Below, in pieces: positions 1-6,837 of a DNA stretch of 64,000 nt. The notes beneath the pieces are model-generated. The model ran no database searches. It saw nothing but the letters and a program-made list of their open reading frames with translations, and had not been told where the DNA came from. The translations under genes and the position numbers were made by a program. Source of the stretch: Cochleicola gelatinilyticus (GTDB taxonomy: Bacteria > Bacteroidota > Bacteroidia > Flavobacteriales > Flavobacteriaceae); contig NZ_LRXL01000045.1 of NCBI RefSeq assembly GCF_001637325.1, positions 62,001-126,000 of the forward strand, in the 5' to 3' direction. The stretch's first letter is position 1, and each line of letters opens with the position of its first letter.

Positions 1-41
1 TACTCCCATAGTTTTCATTTAATTTATTTTTATTCAGAACA

Positions 42-350
42 TTAATATGTCTGCATTTTTTCTTTCTTTTTTTGTAACTGCGTTTTTAATTCGCTCACTG
101 TTTTTGCAATAGCGGCTTCAAAAGAACCATTGGCAGTTTCAGCAAATAAAGTTGCTCCCGGTACATTAGCACGAATTTCACAAATTTTTCCAAGGTCTTC
201 CCCTTTCATGTTTTGTTTTTTGAAATAGACATCCACGCCTACGATAAAGTCGTATTTTCCTTCTAACTTATTTAATTTCTCTGTTACCATTGCTTCAAGT
301 CGGGTACTTGCAGCTACGTCTTTGTATTCAAAATTGATATTCATATGCAT
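42..350 (-). CDS. raiA: Ribosome hibernation promoting factor, short HPF/RaiA type
   Basis: This 102-residue protein looks like the short form of the HPF/YfiA (RaiA) family, which binds the 30S subunit and stabilises inactive ribosomes in stationary phase or stress. The N-terminal beta strand, the helix with TRLEAMVTEKLNKLE (about residues 16-30), the central VDVYFKK strand and the second helix AAIAKTVSELKTQLQK (about 79-94) give the expected beta-alpha-beta-beta-beta-alpha layout. The basic C-terminal end is typical, and the extra dimerisation domain of long HPF is absent. Two in-frame ATGs lie two codons apart at the start; MNINFEYKD is the more usual family start. It is separated from the next minus-strand gene by 75 bases, so it may be in the same transcript as the TerC-like gene. 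Confidence 0.88.
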   Translation of the reverse strand: MHMNINFEYKDVAASTRLEAMVTEKLNKLEGKYDFIVGVDVYFKKQNMKGEDLGKICEIRANVPGATLFAETANGSFEAAIAKTVSELKTQLQKKKEKMQTY

Positions 351-425
351 TGTTTTTAAGTTCGTTCTTAAAGGTACAATGCCCTGTTAGGCTTAACAAG
401 GATTTTAATAATTATTTGTGAAATA

Positions 426-1379
426 TCAAGGAGTTGTGTTGGTTTCTTCGGAAGGAATTACAATCGAAGCTATTATTCCGCTAGCAAGTGCTAGTATAAT
501 GATCCCGAGCGATATCCACTCTGGAATTTCAACGTGATGAGCCAATATCATTTTTACCCCAACAAATGCAAGAATAACTACTAAGCTATAATTAATGTAT
601 CGAAATTTCTGAAGCATTCTCGAAATAAGAAAATACATAGAACGTAATCCGAGTATCGCTAATATATTAGAGCTAAATACTATAAATGGATCTGCGGTGA
701 TGGCTAAAATTGCTGGAATGCTATCTAACGCAAAAAGTATGTCTGTAAGTTCGATAACCATGAGCGCAATAAAAAGGGGCGTGGCTGCTCGAATTCCCAT
801 TCTCCGAATAAAGAAACGATCGCCATCCATTACTGGAGTTACAGGGAAAATCTTTTTTAAAATTTTGTACGCGGCCGATTTTTTAGGATTAAATTTTTCA
901 CCAGACGAGGTAGCCATCTTAAAAGCTGTAAAAAGAAGAAACGCGCCAAATACATAAATAACCCAATCGAATTTGGTAATTAAAGTAACTCCAAAAAGAA
1001 TCATTAAAGCTCTAAAAACAATGGCTCCTAAAATTCCCCAAAATAACACCCGATGCTGAAACTTCTCAGGTATAGCAAACGACGAGAAAATTACTGCGAT
1101 TACAAACACATTGTCGATACTTAATGAAAGTTCGATAAGATATCCTGTAATATATTTCAAGACAGCATTTTCTGGAGTGAGTCCAGTAGGGTTTTCAATT
1201 AGTTCGCTAGAAAATAGCCAGTATATTACTCCAGAAAAACTTAATGCTATGGTTACCCAAACAGATGTCCAGATAGAAGCTTCCTTTGTTTTTATAACAT
1301 GTGCTTTCTTATTAAAAACACCTAAGTCTAAGGCAAGAAAAATGATAATTATAGTAATAAAACCTCCCCAGACAATCAT
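426..1379 (-). CDS. TerC/Alx family integral membrane protein
   Basis: A 317-residue polytopic inner-membrane protein of the TerC family (Alx-like subgroup), linked in other bacteria to tellurite resistance, pH response and manganese export. Many hydrophobic segments are visible. The two family signatures with acidic membrane residues are present: ELSLSIDNVFVIAVIF at about residues 82-97 and ELTDILFALDSIPAILAI at about 211-228. The length matches the family (about 310-330). The C-terminus is polar. It sits alone on the minus strand with a nitroreductase divergently placed 142 bases away. Substrate cannot be read from sequence; Mn2+ efflux is an inference from family work. Confidence 0.88.
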   Translation of the reverse strand: MIVWGGFITIIIIFLALDLGVFNKKAHVIKTKEASIWTSVWVTIALSFSGVIYWLFSSELIENPTGLTPENAVLKYITGYLIELSLSIDNVFVIAVIFSSFAIPEKFQHRVLFWGILGAIVFRALMILFGVTLITKFDWVIYVFGAFLLFTAFKMATSSGEKFNPKKSAAYKILKKIFPVTPVMDGDRFFIRRMGIRAATPLFIALMVIELTDILFALDSIPAILAITADPFIVFSSNILAILGLRSMYFLISRMLQKFRYINYSLVVILAFVGVKMILAHHVEIPEWISLGIIILALASGIIASIVIPSEETNTTP

Positions 1380-1521
1380 AATTTTTTTTTCAAAAATAAG
1401 CGTTATTATAAATAACTAAAAATAGGAAACGTCTTAATATTCTTCAAAAAGCGTTAAATGTTTTTTAAATTCTTTTAAACAGATCACAAAGGCTGTAACT
1501 TACTACAAAAACAATATAACT

Positions 1522-2103
1522 ATGAAAACTACACCCAATGATTTTCCAATTTCAGAAACCATAAAAAATAGGTGGAGTCCTCGCGTTTTTGCAGCAAAAG
1601 AAATGACAAAAGATGAAGTTCAAATTTTACTAGAGGCAGGGAGATGGGCGCCAAGTTCTAATAATTTACAACCATGGCGTATTATTTGGGGAATTAAAGG
1701 AAGTGATACTTACGATCGTATTTTTAATTGTCTGGCCGATTTTAATAAGCAATGGGCTGGAAATGCTCAGGTGCTTTGGGCATGCGCTTTTAAAAAAACG
1801 ATGAAAGATGGTGAAAAGGAAAACTTTCATGCGCTCCACGACTTAGGACTGTTTATGGGAAATGTTTCTAATCAGGCTCAAGAAATGGGGATTGCCTTAC
1901 ACCAAATGGCTGGAATCGATTTTAAAAAAGCAGGTAAGGAATTCAATTTTACAGAGGAGTACCATGTGGCTACGGCGGTTGCTTTTGGATATTACGGAGG
2001 TGATGCATCTTCTTTACCAAAAGATCTTCAAGATCCTGAAACAAAAACCATGCGCGAGCGAATAAAACAAGATGATTTTGCCTTCAACGGAAATTTTAAA
2101 TAA
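1522..2103 (+). CDS. Nitroreductase family FMN-dependent oxidoreductase
   Basis: A 193-residue cytoplasmic nitroreductase-fold flavoprotein. The N-terminal RWSPRVFAAKEMTKDEV and LLEAGRWAPSSNNLQPWRI (about residues 15-55) form the usual FMN phosphate-binding region, and the C-terminal half has the family's GNVSNQAQEMGIALHQMAG helix and AVAFGYYGGD strand. Such enzymes reduce nitro compounds, quinones or other electrophiles with NAD(P)H and work as dimers. Length is normal. The ATG at 1522 is preceded by an A-rich leader. It is followed after 24 bases by a small hydrophilic gene in the same direction, so the two are probably cotranscribed. Physiological substrate is unknown. Confidence 0.88.
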   Translation: MKTTPNDFPISETIKNRWSPRVFAAKEMTKDEVQILLEAGRWAPSSNNLQPWRIIWGIKGSDTYDRIFNCLADFNKQWAGNAQVLWACAFKKTMKDGEKENFHALHDLGLFMGNVSNQAQEMGIALHQMAGIDFKKAGKEFNFTEEYHVATAVAFGYYGGDASSLPKDLQDPETKTMRERIKQDDFAFNGNFK

Positions 2104-2127
2104 AAACTAATTAAAAAAGAAAAAGCT

Positions 2128-2379
2128 ATGAGTGATTCAAATAAAAATAAAGACCACGCTGATTTTCAAGATAACTACAGAAGATCTTCAAATTTTGGAA
2201 AAACAGATTCTGAAGACCCCTTAAAGGTTGCAGGAGATGGAGAAGTAAAACTATCTAAAGAGGGAAATACAATGAGTGAAAGTGATAAGAAAAAGATCGC
2301 TGATGCAATGGATTCTATGCAGCAACGAATGGAAATCACTCCCGGTGGAGATCAATCTGACAGAGCGGAAGAAGAGTAA
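2128..2379 (+). CDS. Small hydrophilic protein of unknown function
   Basis: An 83-residue, highly charged protein with no hydrophobic core, rich in Asp, Glu, Lys and Ser. The N-terminal half (DFQDNYRRSSNFGKTDSEDP) looks disordered; residues 51-70 (SESDKKKIADAMDSMQQRME) could be one amphipathic helix. No family is recognised. It follows the nitroreductase gene by 24 bases and begins with ATG after a purine-rich stretch (AAAAAAGAAAAAGCT), so it is likely translated from the same message. Composition is like general stress or desiccation-type small proteins, but that is only a resemblance. Confidence 0.6.
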   Translation: MSDSNKNKDHADFQDNYRRSSNFGKTDSEDPLKVAGDGEVKLSKEGNTMSESDKKKIADAMDSMQQRMEITPGGDQSDRAEEE

Positions 2380-2427
2380 CTCGGATAACCCTTTTTTTCT
2401 AAAAATAAACCACCTAAATTAAGTATG

Positions 2428-2503
2428 CACCCCTTTCAATGTATGTTGAATGGGGTGTAGTTTGTAAAGCACCTACGTCCTAACAATTAAATCGTCTTAG
2501 GTG
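2428..2503 (+). terminator. Two successive hairpins after the nitroreductase pair
   Basis: CACCCC-T-TTCAA at 2428-2439 pairs with TTGAA-T-GGGGTG at 2446-2457, giving an 11-bp stem with one T-T mismatch, followed by a weak T run. A second stem pairs CACCTA (2470-2475) with TAGGTG (2498-2503). They fill the gap between the small gene ending at 2379 and the next gene at 2585. The first is a plausible transcription terminator; the second may be a separate structured RNA or part of the leader of the next gene. Confidence 0.45.
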
Positions 2504-2584
2504 TTGATTATGAGTGATGAAACAATATTAAATCATTAAAAGTCAATTTTTTATCGTAAATTAATTTTAAATTTAGACACAAAA

Positions 2585-2809
2585 ATGCTAACAATACACC
2601 AAGACCAAATACCTGATCTGGAATTTAAAGAAGCAATTAAAAAACCCATTCCTATTAAGTGTATCCAGATCAATGAACCTTTTGAAGTGGAAACAATGGA
2701 AGGGACTATGAGAGGAAAAAAAGGCGATTGGTTAATGGTTGGTATTGATGGTGAAATGTATGCCTGTGATGCTGCTATTTTTAAAAAGACTTACGAGCTC
2801 TGTGAATAG
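2585..2809 (+). CDS. PGDYG-like small protein
   Basis: A 74-residue cytoplasmic protein. Residues 27-74 carry the pattern EPFEVETMEGTMRGKKGDW-L-GIDGEMYACDAAIFKKTYE, which resembles the PGDYG family: a KKGD-like turn, a conserved DGE-Y-CD segment and an F-KTYE end. These proteins are small and widespread, sometimes in phages, and have no established function. The gene stands 205 bases after the previous gene and 65 bases before the TIR gene, all on the plus strand. The assignment rests on pattern recognition only. Confidence 0.6.
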   Translation: MLTIHQDQIPDLEFKEAIKKPIPIKCIQINEPFEVETMEGTMRGKKGDWLMVGIDGEMYACDAAIFKKTYELCE

Positions 2810-2874
2810 CCGGAACACAACTCCCCAAAACTTATGTAAACATGGAGGAATAGTGAACCAAAACAGAATCTATA

Positions 2875-3549
2875 ATGGCAACCGAGAATACCATATTCTT
2901 TAGTTATTCGAGAGAGAATTCGGAATTTGTATTACAACTGGCTCAAGACCTTCGGAAAGCGGGGGCGACCATTTGGCTAGATCAACTTGATATTACACCA
3001 GGTTCCCGATGGGACAGCTCTATTGAAAAAGCACTCAATAGCTCTGGGCGTCTACTGGTAGTACTTTCCTGTGAATCGGTGGTTTCTCACAACGTTCTCG
3101 ATGAAGTAAGCTATGCGTTGGAAGAGAATAAGGTCGTAGTACCTGTATTATTAGAACGATGTGATATTCCTTTTCGATTAAGGCGTTTGCAATACGCTGA
3201 TTTTACTGGGGATTATATGAAAGGCATTAAAACGCTAACAAGTGCGTTGCATTTAGACTCTCAAACTGCCTCCAAACTTGAAAAAGTAGCACAGCATACA
3301 CATCCCAATATATCTCCTCAAAAATCTAACCCGATAAAGCCTGAAGTTGTAAACGAACCGATATCCTCAAGTTTTCAGCAAACAACGGGTACTCCTCAAC
3401 ACACTGTTTATCCGAAGTTGCCACCTAAAAAAGATTATACCCTTTGGTATGTTCTCGGGGCTTTGTTTCTCGTTTTTATGGTAGCGATCTTCTTTTTCTT
3501 TATTCTAGGAGCTATGATAGAAGATCCAGTGTATTATGATGATTATTAA
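2875..3549 (+). CDS. TIR domain protein with C-terminal membrane anchor
   Basis: A 224-residue protein with a TIR domain at about residues 5-120 and one strong membrane helix at about 190-214, followed by an acidic tail. TIR signatures visible are the start IFFSYSRENSEFV, the LDQLDITPGSRWDSSIEKAL segment (BB-loop region), LLVVLSCESVVSHNVLDEVSYAL, where the Glu in LDEVSYAL is the candidate catalytic residue, and VVVPVLLERCDIPFRLRRLQYADF. A proline-rich linker (about 140-185) connects TIR and helix. Bacterial TIR domains often cleave NAD+ and act in phage defence, but membrane-anchored TIR proteins also occur outside defence loci. No recognised partner gene of a known defence system is adjacent, so the role is open. 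Confidence 0.88.
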   Translation: MATENTIFFSYSRENSEFVLQLAQDLRKAGATIWLDQLDITPGSRWDSSIEKALNSSGRLLVVLSCESVVSHNVLDEVSYALEENKVVVPVLLERCDIPFRLRRLQYADFTGDYMKGIKTLTSALHLDSQTASKLEKVAQHTHPNISPQKSNPIKPEVVNEPISSSFQQTTGTPQHTVYPKLPPKKDYTLWYVLGALFLVFMVAIFFFFILGAMIEDPVYYDDY

Positions 3550-3626
3550 CTAACGATAGAATATTGTAAAAAAAAAATACGATAAGTGATTATTTAGGGT
3601 ACTTAATAAATCCAGACGTTATTGGA

Positions 3627-3941
3627 TTGCACCGTGCCGAGGCACGATCTACTATATTAAAAAACAGTAATGAGGGGTATCTCTATTACGGTCGTGTAAA
3701 CGGAACGAAAGTAGCAAGCTCGGGAGTTTTTGATGTGATTTGCTGTGGCGATACCGACGTAGCTGCAGATCGAATTCCTAAAACGGGAGATATTTTAATG
3801 AGCACCGATACACGCTTTAGGTATAAGGATGTAAATACCAACTATAAAACAGGGAAACAGATGCGAAAGGGAAATCGAGCGATGGTAACCGATGTGCACC
3901 GACCTTCAGATAATTCTATCGTTGTTAAGGTGCGTTACTAG
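3627..3941 (+). CDS. Conserved-looking hypothetical protein, uncertain 5' end
   Basis: The readable part is 104 residues from a TTG codon, rich in beta-type segments (GYLYYGRVNGTKVA, GVFDVICCGDTD, GDILMSTDTRFRYKD, NSIVVKVRY), suggesting a small all-beta, SH3-like fold; no family is recognised. The frame stays open upstream to 3570 and reads on sensibly (SDYLGYLINPDVIGLHRAEARS), but no ATG or GTG exists there. The open stretch begins just after a run of ten A residues (3568-3577), a classic spot for a frameshift or sequencing error. The gene follows the TIR gene by about 80 bases on the same strand and may be cotranscribed. Confidence 0.55.
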   Translation: MHRAEARSTILKNSNEGYLYYGRVNGTKVASSGVFDVICCGDTDVAADRIPKTGDILMSTDTRFRYKDVNTNYKTGKQMRKGNRAMVTDVHRPSDNSIVVKVRY

Positions 3942-3986
3942 GGATACTTCGGAATGAATTTTGATAGGTTTGATGTAAAAAATAAG

Positions 3987-4481
3987 ATGAAATTAATAGG
4001 ATATATTATTGTTTGTGCCTTGCTATACAGTTGCGGTACGACTGAAACTTCTCCCGAAGCGATTGCGGCTCAAAACAAAAGACTAAGTCAAATAGAATCG
4101 CAACTCAAGGAGAACGGACTGGAGATTGAATTTGATTGGGCGCGACCCACAAGTGGAAGTCAAGTTAATTTAATTTCTAATCCAAACGGTTTAGAAATTA
4201 AAGGTGATACCATCATTGCATATCTGCCTTATTTTGGTGTACGTCAAATCGCTGATTACAATGGTGAGGGAGGAATAAAATTTACTTCGGTTGCAGAGAA
4301 TAAGGTAATAGCAAATAATGAAGATAAGGGGGCGTTAGCTATACAATTTAATGTTTCTGATACTAGAGAACAATTTCAATTTAATCTTACAATTTTTGGA
4401 AATGGAAAATGCTTATTGAATGTAAATAGTTCAGAACGAGATTTTATTCAGTATCAAGGAAGGGTTTTGAATAAAAAATAA
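3987..4481 (+). CDS. Small lipoprotein of unknown function
   Basis: A 164-residue lipoprotein counted from the ATG at 3987. This start was preferred to the upstream ATG at 3954 because it gives a clean type II signal peptide, MKLIGYIIVCALLYSC, with Cys 16 as the lipidation site. The next part is helical and polar (EAIAAQNKRLSQIESQLKENG), followed by a beta-rich domain with VNLISNPNGLEIKGDTIIAYLPYFG and QFQFNLTIFGNGKCLLNV. The C-terminal domain resembles the DUF4251 type of Bacteroidota lipoproteins (GDTIIAYLPYFG is the telling segment), but this is a memory-based match. It lies 45 bases after the preceding gene. Confidence 0.7.
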   Translation: MKLIGYIIVCALLYSCGTTETSPEAIAAQNKRLSQIESQLKENGLEIEFDWARPTSGSQVNLISNPNGLEIKGDTIIAYLPYFGVRQIADYNGEGGIKFTSVAENKVIANNEDKGALAIQFNVSDTREQFQFNLTIFGNGKCLLNVNSSERDFIQYQGRVLNKK

Positions 4482-4489
4482 ATTAGGTT

Positions 4490-4514
4490 TTTGGTATTTC
4501 TGATACTAAAAATA
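4490..4514. terminator. Bidirectional terminator-like hairpin
   Basis: TTTTTGGTAT and ATACTAAAAA form a 10-bp stem (one G-U pair) with a five-base loop, just after the lipoprotein stop codon at 4481. The U/A-rich ends would serve the plus-strand gene and possibly the convergent minus-strand exporter gene ending at 4602. Confidence 0.5.
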
Positions 4515-4601
4515 ATAAGGTGTTTTTTTGAAAATTTTTAATGAATAGAGAATAGATATATAAAAAGGATAGTCGTGGAGTGTCTAATATCTACTTAAAA
4601 A

Positions 4602-5813
4602 TCAAGCTTCTGCATTTACTTTTTCTGGACGATTTACCCACCAAAGAATCCCGATAGAAATTAAACTGCATACTGAAAACCCAATAAATAACGGCAAGGT
4701 ACTATCGATAACAAACCTTCCGATAAAGGTACTAATGGGTACTGCCATGAGTGTACTTATTAATCCTGTGATTGCTGCGGCAATTCCCGCAATGTGTCCT
4801 AGAGGCTCCATAGCAAGCGCCCTTAGATTTCCGAAGAGAAATCCGATACAGAAAAACTGAAGCGAAAAAAATGCTAGTAAGATAGCAATAGGAGGGTGGG
4901 TGTTTAAAGAGAATAATAGTACGTACAATATCGAGACAGCAAAAAATCCATAAATAGACGTTGAGACCATCCGTTTCATGCCAAAGCGTACTACAAAACT
5001 TGCATTTAAAAAGATGGCCAAACCAATTGCGATTGCTAACCCTGCGAATATGTATGGAAATTCGTTTTCGAGATCGTAAATATTTTCAAAAATTTGTTGT
5101 GAAGTACTTAAATATACTAAGAAAGAACCCACAATAAAACCAGAGATCAAGGTATATCCCATAGTTTGTTTATGTCGAAGTGTTTCAGAAAAACCACGCA
5201 TAATACGATCTGTAGAAAACGGGATTCGTTTTTCGGGAAGAAGGGTTTCACGTTGTCGCCACCAAAACCAAAGAGCCACTACAAGACTAATAACAATCTG
5301 TACATAAAAGATTCCTTGCCAGTTATATACATCCAATACAAATTTACCCATCGCTGGTGCAACTATAGGAATTAGCAGGAATACTACAGTAACAAAAGAC
5401 ATGATGCGTGCCATATAATCACCACTAAATAAATCGCGAATTATTGCAATACAAACCGTTCTAGGAGCCGAGAGTCCGACACCTTGTAAGATTCTACCAA
5501 TCACCATCCATAAAAGACTTTCAGAATAGATGCATATAAAACTAGCTCCAATAAATAAGGCAAACCCCATATAAACGGAGGGTTTACGACCAATGGCATC
5601 ACTTAAAGGTCCAAAAACTAAAGGTCCGACGCCAAGACCTAAAAAAATCATGGTAATAAGCAATTGATTGTCAGCTGGAGTATCGGTATGTATGGCAATT
5701 CCGATTACATCTAGTGCGGGTAATAAAGCATCAATAGACAGCGCGGTAACAGACATTAAGGCTGCCATGAGCGCGATAAATTCGGTATGTGATGTAGCGT
5801 TATTTGTTTTCAA
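4602..5813 (-). CDS. Bcr/CflA-type MFS drug exporter
   Basis: A 403-residue major facilitator superfamily antiporter with 12 predicted membrane helices. The Bcr/CflA subgroup is indicated by the first-helix motif ALSIDALLPAL, the loop 2-3 motif GPLSDAIGRKPSVY (MFS motif A, about residues 65-78) and the helix 4 segment RILQGVGLSAPRTV-IAIIRDLF (about 107-129). Family members export bicyclomycin, chloramphenicol, sulphonamides or cysteine by proton antiport. Length is normal. It is a single gene: about 1 kb of non-coding DNA lies upstream. Substrate cannot be named. Confidence 0.9.
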   Translation of the reverse strand: MKTNNATSHTEFIALMAALMSVTALSIDALLPALDVIGIAIHTDTPADNQLLITMIFLGLGVGPLVFGPLSDAIGRKPSVYMGFALFIGASFICIYSESLLWMVIGRILQGVGLSAPRTVCIAIIRDLFSGDYMARIMSFVTVVFLLIPIVAPAMGKFVLDVYNWQGIFYVQIVISLVVALWFWWRQRETLLPEKRIPFSTDRIMRGFSETLRHKQTMGYTLISGFIVGSFLVYLSTSQQIFENIYDLENEFPYIFAGLAIAIGLAIFLNASFVVRFGMKRMVSTSIYGFFAVSILYVLLFSLNTHPPIAILLAFFSLQFFCIGFLFGNLRALAMEPLGHIAGIAAAITGLISTLMAVPISTFIGRFVIDSTLPLFIGFSVCSLISIGILWWVNRPEKVNAEA

Positions 5814-6211
5814 GCTGCGAAATTAGAGATTAATTTCGATTCAGTTAGTAGATTTTTGTTCTAATAAAAAAATGCTACTATAACTTGAATTGATAGTTTT
5901 TGGGGAATTCTTACAACCCGATCTCTTAATAATCGTGGAAATAGGATAATTAAATAAGTAGGATAATTTAAAGAGTGGACTTTATTTGTGCAGAAATGAA
6001 GTAGGATCGTATTCTAATAAATTCTATTCAACATAATATAAATTATAGTACAAATGTTCATTATGTTGTTTAAGCCATTGTTTCAATTTGATAGCTATAA
6101 TGTAGTATTATGTAAAATATCCCAGGAGCATTCGTTTACATAAGAATAATTAGAACTTGGGTCATTAAACTTATAAGCGGTTTGCTTCGCAGCGTTTATT
6201 TAAAACATTTG
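5814..6211. other. Non-coding stretch upstream of the exporter, with two palindromic elements
   Basis: No credible gene is seen. It holds the promoter region of the exporter (A/T-rich, next to 5814) and two members of the palindromic element family listed separately (6031-6113 and the degraded 6136-6233). Base composition is very AT-rich and the stop-codon density is high on both strands. Confidence 0.6.
6031..6113 (+). repeat. Palindromic attC-like element, copy 1 (short form)
   Basis: ACATAATA (6031-6038) pairs perfectly with TATTATGT (6106-6113), and ATTATAG (6042-6048) pairs with CTATAAT (6095-6101). The two stems are separated by 3 nt on the left and 4 nt on the right. In the longer copy at 11009-11164 the outer stem is ACATAACG/CGTTATGT, so two base pairs changed on both sides together. 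This two-box, spacer, two-box arrangement is like an integron attC site, although the core GTTATGT does not fit GTTRRRY. Confidence 0.6.
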
Positions 6212-6233
6212 TATCTATAATTAGCCGTTATGT
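6136..6233 (+). repeat. Palindromic attC-like element, copy 2 (degraded left arm)
   Basis: The right side, CTATAAT-TAGC-CGTTATGT (6215-6233), is nearly the same as in the copy at 11144-11162. The left side retains TTTACATAA (6135-6143) but has lost the inner box. It marks the left edge of the long repeat that continues to about 6790. Confidence 0.5.
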
Positions 6234-6790
6234 AAAATAGCCGCTACCAAGCGCTCGATTGTTTTATAAAATCAAATTGCTCTAGCAATTTATTTTACAC
6301 ACAATTATCCAACGCTTGCCAACGCCAAAATAAAAGCTAACCTTTTTGCTCTTATTAAAAATCGCGTATTTGATTAAATGTACGTCATAAAAAATTTTAG
6401 ACGATTCTCGTAAGCTTGCCACAAGAGCATAAATTTTATGAAATCGAGTTTTTACGAGATTCACGAACTCCTTTAAAGTTTTTGCAAATAATTAAATAAG
6501 TGAGTAAAAATAAAATTCTATGCACTTGTTTTAATTAGAACTTCAATTAATCTTTTTTTTTATATTTCACTATCTTTTGTCTTGAAACAAAAGAAACAAA
6601 AATTCAAGGCTGCATATAATTTTGGAAACAATTACGGCTCATTCGCTATATTTTAGGAAACATTAGAACTGCTTAACATTGCTTTGAAATCCTTTGTATA
6701 ATTGAAACTCTTAAAAAACTGTATTACTAAACCCCTAAAATATGCACGCTCATTTCTCCTATTGTTTTGACCAAAATTTTATGAGGCCAA
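6212..6790 (+). repeat. Long dispersed repeat, copy R1
   Basis: This stretch matches 11143-11657 over nearly all its length, for example ATAGCCGCTACCAAG near 6238, TCGTAAGCTTGCCACAAGAG near 6409, CTTTTGTCTTGAAACAAAAG near 6573 and CACGCTCATTTCTCC near 6746. About 80 bases near 6433-6520 are specific to this copy. The right part (from about 6639) also matches 16231-16380. It lies directly downstream of the minus-strand fusion gene ending at 6838. No convincing conserved open frame runs through the copies, so it is treated as non-coding. Confidence 0.85.
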
Positions 6791-6837
6791 GGTAAAATCG
6801 AGATTCTATTTTACATAATGTTTTTAAATAACCTATA

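Noticed and set aside
6282-6464. 60-codon minus-strand frame within repeat R1
   Set aside because: It lies entirely in the dispersed repeat; the equivalent stretch in R2 contains stops and frame breaks, so it is not under coding constraint.
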